Below are positions 1-42,639 of a stretch of DNA of 64,000 nucleotides, piece by piece. The translations under genes were made by a program, and so were the position numbers. The notes beneath the pieces were generated by a model. The model had not been told where the DNA came from, ran no database searches, and saw only the letters and a list, made by a program, of their open reading frames with translations. Source of the DNA: Baylisascaris procyonis (lineage: Eukaryota; Nematoda; Chromadorea; Rhabditida; Ascarididae); assembly GCA_037389465.1 (NCBI GenBank), contig JAZARR010000153.1, forward strand, positions 4,139,001 to 4,203,000, in the 5' to 3' direction. Each line of letters begins with the position of its first letter. Within the stretch, counting starts at the first letter, position 1.

Positions 1-1159
1 TCAACGAAAATGCTATATTTGTTGATGACATCAACGCGTGAATTGAAAAAATCTTTTTCCCATCATTTATTAATATAATCATCCATCATCCATCGTTCCC
101 CCTCCCATCACAAAAAATGGAAGGGGATGGAAATTTGCAGGAAATAAAAGGAATGCGAGTTGCAAACAAAAAATAGATATGCTTAGTAAAAGAATCACAG
201 GAAAAAAGAAAGGAAAATACCAACTAAAATTAGATCATTCGCTAGTTTCGGATAGACTACACTTAAATGCGTACACAATGAAACCATGAACTACAACGAG
301 CACAAGTAGATTATATAATATAGACTACAATCTAATAAGTGCATGTAAAAGCATAAACTATAACATAGTGATATTTCCTTATCAAAGATGCTCTGATAAT
401 GGGCAGTGAGAAATTATCTTGCAGTTGATTGTTTATTACTATACACTAGAAATTTGAAAATTATTTAAGAGTCTACCTTTATTCCCTCAATGAATTAAAC
501 TTCTTTGCCTAATAGGAACTCTTCAATAAGAATTTCCCATAAATCTGGGCAACACCACTGCCATATGCCCAATGTATTTCAAATGGAAGTCCTGAATGCA
601 CTTATCATTCAAGCAGTCTAATACTGCATAATTAAACAGTGGTTTTGTTGCCCACAGTTTGGAAGCAACTGGCATTTGAAAGAACTGAATTATTTTTGAA
701 CGTAATGTCCATCAGTAATAAACAATACGCAGCAGTATTGGCAAGGTGGTGTAAGTTAGCGAAGGAAGAAAACAAGCTGCATTACTTCAAATAGAATACT
801 CTACTTCATGAGTGAATGCTGAGAGTGGGGGAAATGGAAGACCTCTTTGAAGGGGAAATTCATTCAAAAATAACATCACTCCTGAAAAGTGGAAAGAAGC
901 GATAATTCCTCCGAAAAGATCTTTTCTCCTTCTTCTTCCTATAAATGCAGGAAGACTTTAAAATATAGATAGATTCTCTCGTTTAAGATCTCACGAGTGA
1001 ATGGTTGTTGCGTATAAAAGAAGTAGTAGATGTCGACCCAGAAATAGAAAATAATAAAAGATTTCTTTTTTACCACCTCACAAAAAAAAACACTTCAACT
1101 CTTGCCAGACGTTTAAAATACCCTCCTAAGACGAAGAAAATCACTTAAACCATACCCAA
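1..1159. other. AT-rich stretch without recognised gene
   Basis: AT-rich with scattered homopolymer A runs and no open frame with coding character on either strand. Confidence 0.5.
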
Positions 1160-1193
1160 CCCCCCACCACCCCCTTCCCCTCCCCCCTCCCCC
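1160..1193 (-). repeat. Polypyrimidine tract; G-quadruplex motif on the minus strand
   Basis: On the plus strand C-runs of 6, 5, 4, 6 and 5 are separated by one to four other bases. The complement therefore fits the G-quadruplex pattern. No gene is adjacent. Confidence 0.7.
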
Positions 1194-1269
1194 ACGCCTC
1201 CCTCATCAATTTCTGTCTTATCTTAAATGTTGCTCATTCAAACTCTTACCATCACTTTCATTCGCTTTA

Positions 1270-1510
1270 ATATCGCCCCGTTAGGAAATCATCTAACGTA
1301 TTAGCACAAAAAAGGCTGTGCAAACTACCAGCAAAGCGCAGTGCAAGATACGAGAACGCACTATGCGACGGTCGGTTATATGGCACAAAAAAACGAAAGA
1401 ATGTCGCGGCAAGTGCGCAACTGCAACACAACGGCGAATGGCAACGACGCCGTTCGCTCGCTCGCGATAACGCATTGCCAATACGCGTTGAATGGATTTG
1501 CGTGCACATT
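1270..1510. other. CpG-rich patch with overlapping short ORFs
   Basis: CG dinucleotides are dense here compared with the surrounding AT-rich DNA (for example the run around 1448-1475). ORFs of about 60-80 codons exist on both strands, an expected by-product of few AT-rich stops. No domain is recognisable. It may be a promoter-proximal patch or an inserted sequence. Confidence 0.35.
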
Positions 1511-2839
1511 TATATGTGAGGGCACACTTAGTGCAACAATTTAAAGTACTCGAAATTTACACATAATTGTTAATTGGTATTGAGAGGAAACGCGGAAGTC
1601 AACATTTTTATATTCATTATGAATCAATTCGTTATGGTTCTCCTATACTCGTAAAAATCTCATAAAATGATTGGAAAGTTTTGCAGAGAAATACAAAGAA
1701 TCCAATGCATTGTTGCAGAGTGAAGATGGGAGTGAATTGAAGAATGTCTTCATTGAGAAATCTTATAATAGAAACGATTCAACGAAGATGGGAGTAAGAA
1801 ATTGATATAACCGGAAGGTAAGTTTAATTAGCGAGGTTTGAAGGTGGTTGTGGGACTGATTTTATCGATTAATGAGTGAAAGAAGCTTTATTCTTCAAAG
1901 TTAATTTAAAAAAAAAATCACTTCCGTCGCATAATGCTTGCCTCTTAAAAATAAACTAATCGATGAAAAAAATACACGAGTGGGCATTTGCAGACAATCG
2001 ATCGTAGTCTTACTAAACTACAAAGAAGTTAAATCTATGAATAGTTCCAGTAAATGATTTGAAAATATTATTTAGTGATTAGTAAAGACTGCTGTGATGT
2101 GAGGATATTGGTTGATATGAACATCGAGATAAGCTCAAAAATATTGCACATAAGCGGAGAGCAGGATAGCTTGGTCACCAATAAAAGGCGAGATTTGCCG
2201 CAAAATGCTACAATTCTATTAAATTCTATTAAAGGGTCTTTAAGTGCCAGCCGCACCGCTCCATAAATGACTGCGGTTCATATAAATGTCGTCATACTTA
2301 TATTCCCGCAAAGAGCTTGATATACAGCATCTTCTGTCTTGAAAATGAGCTCATTTTTTTGGCTATGTAGGCGATGATGTATTTAATGGGGAGAATTGCG
2401 ACGATAACTATTGGCCAGTCTTAATCGTTATTGAAAATTTTCCGGATTTTTTTTTTGTATAATGAGTCGTTGATAGTGTATAAAAGTTGCGACTTACTTC
2501 TATCGCTGCATTAAAAACGCCGGGGAGGGGTCATTTCGAGCATTAGCAGCTGCTATAAAGTTGACTCCATGTTTTAAGTTTTGTTAAAAGATTTTCTGCT
2601 AAATGCTCATAGAATAATATAGGTGATGAATGTTGCAACACGACTGCTGGAAATGTTTCACGATAACGTGCAAAAATAAGCGTCGCGACTGTGCGTAAAT
2701 GCAAAGAAAACTAGGAGACCGCTGATTGCCCGATCAGAAATATAGCTCACGGAGATATCAAAATTGCGCATCCAATTGGCGTGCAAAGAAGTGACGTGCG
2801 GTAAGTTGCCGCAGGCGTCAACTGCGCCAACGAGCAAGC

Positions 2840-2848
2840 TATATAAAC
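2840..2848 (+). promoter_or_regulatory. TATA-box-like TATATAAAC
   Basis: A TATA element with GC-rich flanks, about 190 bases upstream of the small ORF at 3028. It has core-promoter form but no independent support. Confidence 0.3.
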
Positions 2849-3027
2849 GCAGCCGAAACGTCCTGGCGCTGTTGAATTCTGATTGCGACTGTTGAAATAT
2901 GACTTCGTTCTTTGTGGTTGTATCTCGCCGTCTATGGTTTGATAGTGCATCGTCAGCGTGGATTTTGTTGTTCAATAATAATAGCCTAACGTGACATGGT
3001 TTTAACTACTGATTTGAACTTTTCTTT

Positions 3028-3255
3028 ATGCGAGAATTGTGTCACATTAAAAGTCGCCTCCTTTTCCATCTTGAACTTTTTAGGCGTCATCGTTTGCTGC
3101 GGTGTATGTGCGTGTGTACTTGTCGTTGTCATCATATGCTAATGTTGGGCGTTTTGCTTCTGATGGTGTGCGCCGTTGTTGCTGGAGTAAGCGGATTTTC
3201 ATGCATTTGTTATGTGCGTGTTAACCGTCGTTCTTTGATGCCTCAAAAATTTTAA
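3028..3255 (+). CDS. Small unidentified ORF, cysteine-rich with one hydrophobic segment
   Basis: 75 codons. A basic N-terminal third is followed by a cysteine cluster (MCVCTCRCHHM), a hydrophobic segment (LGVLLLMVCAVVAGVSGF) and CICYVRVNRR. The stop overlaps an AATAAA at 3254-3259, and a TATA-like element lies 180 bases upstream. I recognise no family. It may be a single-exon gene, an exon or part of a mobile element; a chance ORF is also possible. Confidence 0.2.
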   Translation: MRELCHIKSRLLFHLELFRRHRLLRCMCVCTCRCHHMLMLGVLLLMVCAVVAGVSGFSCICYVRVNRRSLMPQKF

Positions 3256-3259
3256 TAAA

Positions 3260-3281
3260 AGTTTAGTTACCCAAGTTTGGG
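3260..3281 (+). other. SL1-like 22-mer (19/22)
   Basis: Matches the canonical nematode spliced leader SL1 at 19 of 22 positions. The block TTACCCAAGTTTG is exact, and all three differences are G/A transitions. It is not followed by the SL RNA snRNP part. An ATG follows 12 bases downstream, as it would in a trans-spliced mRNA, but that frame stops after 20 codons. It may be a retroposed trans-spliced transcript or a degenerate SL sequence. Confidence 0.5.
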
Positions 3282-3454
3282 GAGTGGTTCACATGGAAGC
3301 TCCAGGTGCGAACAGGAAGAAACCACCTCAACAATATGCGGTATATTATTGGTGAAGTGACAGACGCGAAAGGTGGTCACTGGTGCAAGGAGGGCGTCAT
3401 CATGTGAAGTAGCGCCCAACAGAAGGTGGTGGTGAATCCGAAGTGCTGCATCAC
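3271..3454 (-). CDS. Possible exon of an unidentified minus-strand gene
   Basis: Acceptor TATGTTTCAG, 61 open codons (RIHHHLLLGATSHDD, later VTTFRVCHFTNNIPHIVEVV and HLELPCEPLPKL), and donor GTAACT. It overlaps the SL1-like match at its 3' end, so the donor may simply be the complement of that sequence. No family recognised. Confidence 0.22.
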
Positions 3455-5145
3455 CTGAAACATAATTCAATATGACGTTTCAGCTGATGCAGCATCGAAG
3501 TGCGCAATTCCACCTATGGTGTATTAAATTCGATACAAATAATTGGGCAGTGATTGCATGTGCAGAGAGACAGACACAAATGCCAGCATGCCAAAATGCA
3601 ACTACATTGCAGCATGCAGAATTTCTTGCTTAGTGTTCTATTCACAAATAAAATAATTTTTTTTTTCTAATTAAAACACCACAATAGATTATTTTAACCT
3701 GTAATAGCTTTTAGTGTCTAAAAATCCAACCATATGATGGATGACATGGGAGTGCATGTATCTTCAAAACAAAGAAAACGTTGCAACCTAATGGTTGAAT
3801 AATCAATCAATACTATGGAAATATGAATGATTGGTGTGACATGTGTTTACTCTATCCATTCATCGAGAAAATTTGTTTCCTCAAGAGGTGCTTGATTAAT
3901 GTTTGGTTATCGAAGAATAGAATGAAAGTTGATGAAAGCCTTCTTATGATATTCTCTTACCTTTCTGAGCACAAAGTTCTTAGTGTTATCCGCTGTGCAA
4001 ATATAACAAAATAAATCACTCAATTTTGTGGGTTTTACTCATCGGCGTCGCACTGTCAATTAATCGTTGCTTGCCTGACCAAATATTTTTTGCTTCTTCG
4101 TCGTTAATTGCAGCTTTTTACGTTCATCACCTTCGACGCATAAAATCTGTGCAATTAAATCTTCATTTAACATATTAGAAATAGCAGAGTATAACGAGAA
4201 AGGAAAAAACATTAGGAAAGTTATATGAGTCGAGTCAAATCATTGAAAAAGACTAAGTCACATTCAGTAATACACTCTGCAACATGCACTATGCGTCCTC
4301 TTATTAGCATAGTTCTTCTTCGTCCGATATTATCACTGACGATGAAAAACACATCACACATAATATTCTACGATCAAGAAAGGCAGGCGAACATAACACC
4401 CACAGATGCAACATTTGAATCAACTAGGAGATTGATTCACGCTGACCCTTTCGAATCTGACTTGCAGCAGGTGTATAGCAATTATGGCCGCGTCTCAGTT
4501 CTTATTATGAAGCCGATCACATCTCTCGAGATACCCCATTGTCTTGTTAGAATCATTTTTTCCCATACTTATCTGCACCGCTGTTATCATCATCGGCCGT
4601 CTTGATCAAAACTGTTGGCAACCGACTCGCCATTGCTCATTCTTGAGTTTGCTTCGCCTTTCTCATGCACACTTCGCGGCCGCTAATCCTCACGAACATT
4701 TTCGCGACACCCGCTCCCCTCCTTCATTACAGAAGCGTATTTGAGACGTAGAAACGTCTCAGAGTGGTTCGTTGAAAAAATCTCTAGAAAAGTGGAACTT
4801 TTTGGTGTTTTACACTCTTTAAAAGCAATTGGCTTCCTTTTTAATTGTCAACTAAGAAAAATTTAAGCAGGGTATATACAATCCCTTTCCGATCTGACAC
4901 TTCTGTTTATTGGTTTAAAAAAAAAGAAAATTAATGGATCCTTCGAAGATGCAGATGGTCATCAGTGAGCGTGAGAAGTCGGGCGATGGGGAGATAAATA
5001 GCGAAATGACAAAATAGCTGAATATAAATCACGGATTGTTGGTTCAAGCCTTTTTGTTCGAACGATCAAAATCGCTTTGCACTAATGTTTCCGTGAACGG
5101 AGGCACCGTCATGGGACATGAAGAATCAAATATCCGCAGAAGGTT

Positions 5146-5240
5146 GGGACCCCTTCGCTCTTGCGAGGGTCCCGTAGGAGGTTTGAGTTCTCAATCCCCC
5201 TCCGGGAGCGGAGGAATTCTAGAGAGCGGGGGCCCCCGGG
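5146..5240. repeat. Cluster of three GC-rich palindromes
   Basis: 5146-5173 pairs GGGACCC and TCGC with GCGA and GGGTCCC around a TCTT loop. 5199-5214 is CCTCCG-GGAG-CGGAGG. 5228-5237 is five G followed by five C. The island is far more GC-rich than its surroundings. Confidence 0.7.
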
Positions 5241-5494
5241 GAGGGACGGAAGGCTGGAAAACGCACGGTTCTGTGTTACGAGACTTCACATCGTAGACGC
5301 TGTTATGCTGTGTCGTTTTCTTGAGAAGCTGCAAAAGGAATAAATTTCAAAAAGTTGCAATCTTGGCATGTCTTTGGCGATTCGCCCGATATAGAGATCT
5401 CAGCTGAAGAAGATGCATATTATTGTCAAAGCAGTCGCATGCCTTGTTAAATGAGGATGGTAGCAAAATTTTAGGAATTGCTAAAGAAGAAAGG

Positions 5495-5854
5495 CTACTG
5501 AGACGGGACGGTGGTAATGTCGTGTTGTGTTAAAAGTCGGTATGACGAAGCGGAAGAGTCTGACCCGAGCCCACTTAAAACCGGCTCCGAAGTAACCAAT
5601 TCGAAACAATGCATACTGTAGTCGTCAATCAAGTTAATTTCTGCCTTTGCCCGTCTATTCAGTAATGTGGATTCGGGAATGAGTGAGTCTGGAACCGCGA
5701 AGTACGATGGGAATCGAACGAAAGCGATTGATTCCAATTTATAAAACAACTTTTCCGGCTCATATCGCTTTTGCATATTTAAAAAAAATAGATGAAGACA
5801 TCGGGACTGCTCGTCATTGACATCTACAATTTTGTCGAGGAAATGTGCATACAT
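5495..5854 (-). CDS. Unidentified 119-residue ORF
   Basis: ATG-started, mixed hydrophilic composition, beginning MYAHFLDKIVDVNDEQSRCL and ending in an acidic/Ser-rich tail (SGLGSDSSASSYRLL). No signal peptide, membrane segment or known domain. The E-box minisatellite begins 23 bases upstream of the start. It could be a single-exon gene, one exon or chance. Confidence 0.25.
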   Translation of the reverse strand: MYAHFLDKIVDVNDEQSRCLHLFFLNMQKRYEPEKLFYKLESIAFVRFPSYFAVPDSLIPESTLLNRRAKAEINLIDDYSMHCFELVTSEPVLSGLGSDSSASSYRLLTQHDITTVPSQ

Positions 5855-5876
5855 GTTCCCTGCTCCAGCGTAGCAT

Positions 5877-5984
5877 CACGTGTTAGCTAACGTGAATAAT
5901 GGCAATTAGTGCCACGTGTTCGTTCACGTGAATGACGGAAATAAGCGTCATATGCTGATCCACGTGAATAACGTCAATTTCTTA
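5877..5984. repeat. 36-bp minisatellite, three copies, carrying CACGTG E-boxes
   Basis: Copies start at 5877, 5913 and 5949. Each begins CACGTG or CATATG and has [AC]ACGTGAAT about 13 bases in. They are diverged but in exact 36-bp register. Confidence 0.75.
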
Positions 5985-7468
5985 AATGACGTGAACACAT
6001 TTATCAACGGTATTGCATTTTTCAAAATGTCGTGCTGATATTTTGTGAACGTAAACACCTCTCTAACGATAACGATTGTTGACATAATGATTCGATTGTA
6101 ATCCGATTATAGCGATGAAATTTTTGTAAGTGATAAAAATCGTTTTTATTTAAAAAAAAAATTCGTCGATGCGAAAGAATGGAAATATTTCACAAAATAA
6201 AACAGCGATAAAAATGCATTAAAGACACAATAAAAACGATGGAGGGTATTTCAAAAATAATAGATCTTTTAGTCATTTTTGTGTCGATAAACTCGAATAC
6301 TTCTTAGATTTCCAAAAAAAAAATAAATCAAAAAAACCGATAAATAAAGGAGTGGGAAACATTACACAGCATTCATCGATTAAATGAAGATAAATTAAAC
6401 CAAATAAATCATTAAAAGATATTAGTATATGATGTCATGTGCTATGTGCCTAATATTTTTTATGATTCAAAATAGTATCATTTCTTTCAACTGATTAAAT
6501 GAAGATCTCGTCGTAATTGTGTGCTTTTATTATCATCGTACTGACAATGGGAGATGAATTTATAGCGGGTAGCAATTGAATTCAATCGGTTAATTGTGCT
6601 ATTCACTTAAAGAAAGCGAATGGGTAAATAGTATAGATGGCGATATTGAATCTTTCATAAATGTCATCGCACAATTAACTCATCAGTGAAATGAGCATCA
6701 CGAGCTGCAGCCACCTCTGCACAATGCACAAGCATCTCATGATGCAGCTGTCTGCAGCGGAAGTCTCAGATGGCGTTCTTCAGCTACGGTACGCGTTTCA
6801 TAGCACAACTACACCGTATGGAAATGTCTTCACGATGCATTTTTGAGATGACTACCATAGCACCACTATCGACAACGCGTGGTGGTACGAGCATCCGTGA
6901 GATAATGCACTCCTGCGAAATTGCCGCGTTTCTCTCACTAGCAATTGCTAGGTTCTTGCCGGTATCATTAGATCAACACACTATTATTTTCAGATTTCAC
7001 ACTATATTCGACTCTTTTTTAGTTACAAAAACGAACTTCAGAATGTGATATCAAGCAAATTGATGAGAAGGCAAAAAATAATATTCATTGCAAGAAACAT
7101 CTGTCAAAAAATAGGACATAAAGGTATACGAAGCTTAAAGCAATATGGCATGACACTTGAAAGATGAAGACGATAGTGGACACGTCCGTAAATGCAGTTG
7201 TACTTTAATTCGACAACAATGCAACACACATTCAATAATACTGCATTTTCAACTAAATCATAAAAAAATCAATCATTCAACATTTCCTTCTGATCACACA
7301 ACAAGTTTAGCAATAAGAACGGCTAAGCGCAGAAATAGAAATCCAGAAATGAGGGTTTTTTTAAAGTAATACTTGATTCAGTTTCATTAAAAAAATTTTT
7401 TTTACATGCTGCATGGTAATATCTGTTAACAAAATATAGTTGCTGAAATATTTTTTTAAAACAACACA
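5985..7468. other. Intergenic DNA 3' of nid-1
   Basis: AT-rich. An ORF of 92 codons at 6770-7048 (plus) has no recognisable feature or splice context, so I treat it as chance. Confidence 0.4.
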
Positions 7469-7474
7469 TTTATT
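7469..7474 (-). terminator. Poly(A) signal AATAAA downstream of nid-1
   Basis: An AATAAA on the minus strand about 230 bases after the nid-1 stop, in AT-rich DNA. It is the first canonical hexamer I see 3' of the gene, giving a plausible 3' UTR of about 250 nt. Confidence 0.5.
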
Positions 7475-7702
7475 ACTACATAGTTACAATTATCAAGCAC
7501 TATTAGGCATACTTGTGAGTGCACTTCATCGATAAATGCTTTCGAAAGAAAGGATACGGTGGTGAAAGATCAACGGCTTGCATACTTATTGCCCCCTTGT
7601 TCCGCTTATGGGATGTATATAGGATTGTGGACGGTAAATATGTAATTATTATAACCAATAGGTGGTGCTCTAAAATTCAGAAAAACAATAACGAGGTAAG
7701 CA

Positions 7703-40363
<32,661 letters not shown>

Positions 40364-42585
40364 CCCGCCTACGACGATGTTAGTCCTCGAGGCTGCTGCT
40401 TTCTTTCTTATGCCACTGATCGCAAATGCTGCAACTCGGGATATTGGACGACTACGAAAAATGCTTAATATTAGCAGCATCAAGAATATACCCGGAATCT
40501 TATCGACAATAAGAAAACACATAACCGAATAACTGGGGGGCAGCACAAACAATAATAGGCAACAATATCGTTTTCTTCCAAAGTCTATCATGAAGTTCAA
40601 TTGAAGATACAGCTTATAACTTCTAAATTGGTTATAAAGGAGCATCACCCATAGCTTATTTGAAGTATAAAGATCTCAAATGAGACGTCACTTCCCAGAC
40701 GCTTTGAACACTTATAAAATCGAGGTGACATAATCATCACAGATTCTGGGTTATAAAAAGTTCGATAGGATGAGAAAATATGAATTCATTGATCTCAGGA
40801 GGGTATGAGATCGCAGTGGACATGAATCCGACTACAAATCTACTTCGCAGTGATTCCAGAACAAGCGATACGAGTAGCCGACTGATTGATGCATGCAATA
40901 GAATGAATGAAGCTATTAAAAACTAAAAAGAATACATAGAATGCGTATCGGATGCATCGTGCAGAAAATAATATGACATAGGAAGCCATCCTATAGCATA
41001 GCTTAGAACCACCCGATCGGCAGACAGATGCAGGTATGTGCGCATAGATTCAATTCGATTCAATTCTAGTTTTTTTTTCCTGGCTTGATTATTTGTTGAC
41101 AATTTATAAAATTGGTAGATCTGCGAAGGTATTTATGATTGCGTCTTGATGAGAATATACCTTTTCAGAAGCATTTCTTAATCGCCTTCACAGAATACTT
41201 AACTAGTTTTCATAAGAATGCAAAGAGTGATGCGTACGATATCGAAAAAATAGAGACGGCTTCTGAGCATGGCTTAAAAGTTCCAGGAATGAGATTGCTT
41301 GTGGGAAGAATAATGAGCATCCCATAGAAAGACGTCAACATTGTCGAACAAATGATCAACCGCAGCGTTTGCTAATTGAGCGAAGGGTATTGACAGATTA
41401 AAATTAAATTAAAGTCACATCAAATTCAATGAGCTATAAGAAAATCCCTTCATTCGGATTGCGGCCAACAATACATCTAAATCACCGTCCACGTGCTTCC
41501 TTGGTTCTCTCTGACTTTTTTCATAAAAGCAGGCGCTTGCACGCATACGTCATCTACAAAAGCGACTGGTTCCGATTATATATCGGGAAAATCTTTGTTA
41601 AATTGCGATCGTACATTCAACTCATGAAATATTCTTGCTGTAAATTAGCTTGAATAAAAAGCGACCGGAATCCTATAGTGAAAAGTGAAATAAATTGAAT
41701 CAAAAGTGGCTGCTATGATGCGTGGAATTTCGAAGGCCCATATTGCACTATGACTTTAGCTGCTTCTCTTTTCGCTCATTTATAACGAAAAAATTACTCG
41801 ATCTGAGACAACACTGAGTACAAACAGGAACATTATAGAAGTCAGATTAGCATTAACTGATATATTGTTGTTATAATGTTGTTATCAAACCAGCGTTAAT
41901 TGTTATGATAAAACTACCTTGATAATGAGGATCAGAGCCACCCGATGAATTTCAACGAATTTTCACGAGAGTGAAGATTTTTGAAGAAACCGGAGAAATT
42001 TTCGTATTGTCTCTACTATCTGCAAATATTTGCTTTGCCCATAGGCTTTTCAGTTGAACTATATCAAAATAAGTCTACACCGAAAACATACACTGGTCAA
42101 ACCATAAAATGGAAGACAAAAGTTTGGAACCTGCTGATGATTTTTTAAAGCATCATCGCTGAATAAGTGTCAAAGGTCCTTTCAGATCACTGTGAAAGTG
42201 CACTAGGAATCTAATCCAAGAGTTTTTTCAGCCGTTTGAAATTTCATATCTCTGAGTCAGCAATTTATGAGTTAAGACTATTAAAGGTGCTCGTCTCGGC
42301 TCATCATAACAAAAGCATATTTGAGGAGAAAAACAACTGTGATGACGAAGGAAAAACCATCCGCAATTAGCATGAGAGAAATATCGATAAGAAACAGTAA
42401 TCTGCGAAAACCATTCCATGAAGCATTGCAGGCCAATAAACAAATGCTCGGCACAAGCTCTCGAAATGTTTTCAGTGATAACGAAATAATATAGCATCAG
42501 ATCCGACCTTCAAATTAGCATGCACATGCGCAGTTGAGGGATGCAACAAGGGAAGAACAAGGATGGAGAGGAAAGAAGGATATGT
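40364..42585. other. 5' flank of nid-1, no recognised gene
   Basis: Presumed to hold the nid-1 promoter and any non-coding first exon. No TATA box or conserved motif near 40370-40700 stands out. Short ORFs lack coding character. Confidence 0.4.
40368..40370 (-). promoter_or_regulatory. Possible trans-splice acceptor just before the nid-1 ATG
   Basis: A TAG lies five bases upstream of the ATG (TAG, then GCGGG, then ATG). Very short 5' leaders after a spliced-leader acceptor are common in nematodes. The pyrimidine tract before it is poor, so a non-coding upstream exon joining here, or a start elsewhere, is equally possible. Confidence 0.2.
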
Positions 42586-42614
42586 GGGGGAGATGAGGGG
42601 CCGGGGGGAGGGGG
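42586..42614 (+). repeat. G-rich tract, G-quadruplex motif
   Basis: G-runs of 5, 4, 6 and 5 separated by short spacers, within a longer purine-rich stretch (about 42545-42640). Confidence 0.65.
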
Positions 42615-42639
42615 AAGAAGAAACGACGGAGGAAAGGGC

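Noticed and set aside
2998..3019. SL2-like sequence (GGTTTTAAC start)
   Set aside because: Only the first nine bases match SL2; the rest does not, so chance is likely.
4225..4605. 126-codon plus-strand ORF
   Set aside because: No recognisable domain, splice context or codon pattern; no promoter or poly(A) arrangement around it.
5700..5730. GTTCGATTCC on the minus strand, resembling a tRNA B-box
   Set aside because: No A-box at the right distance and no acceptor stem; it lies inside the 119-codon ORF.
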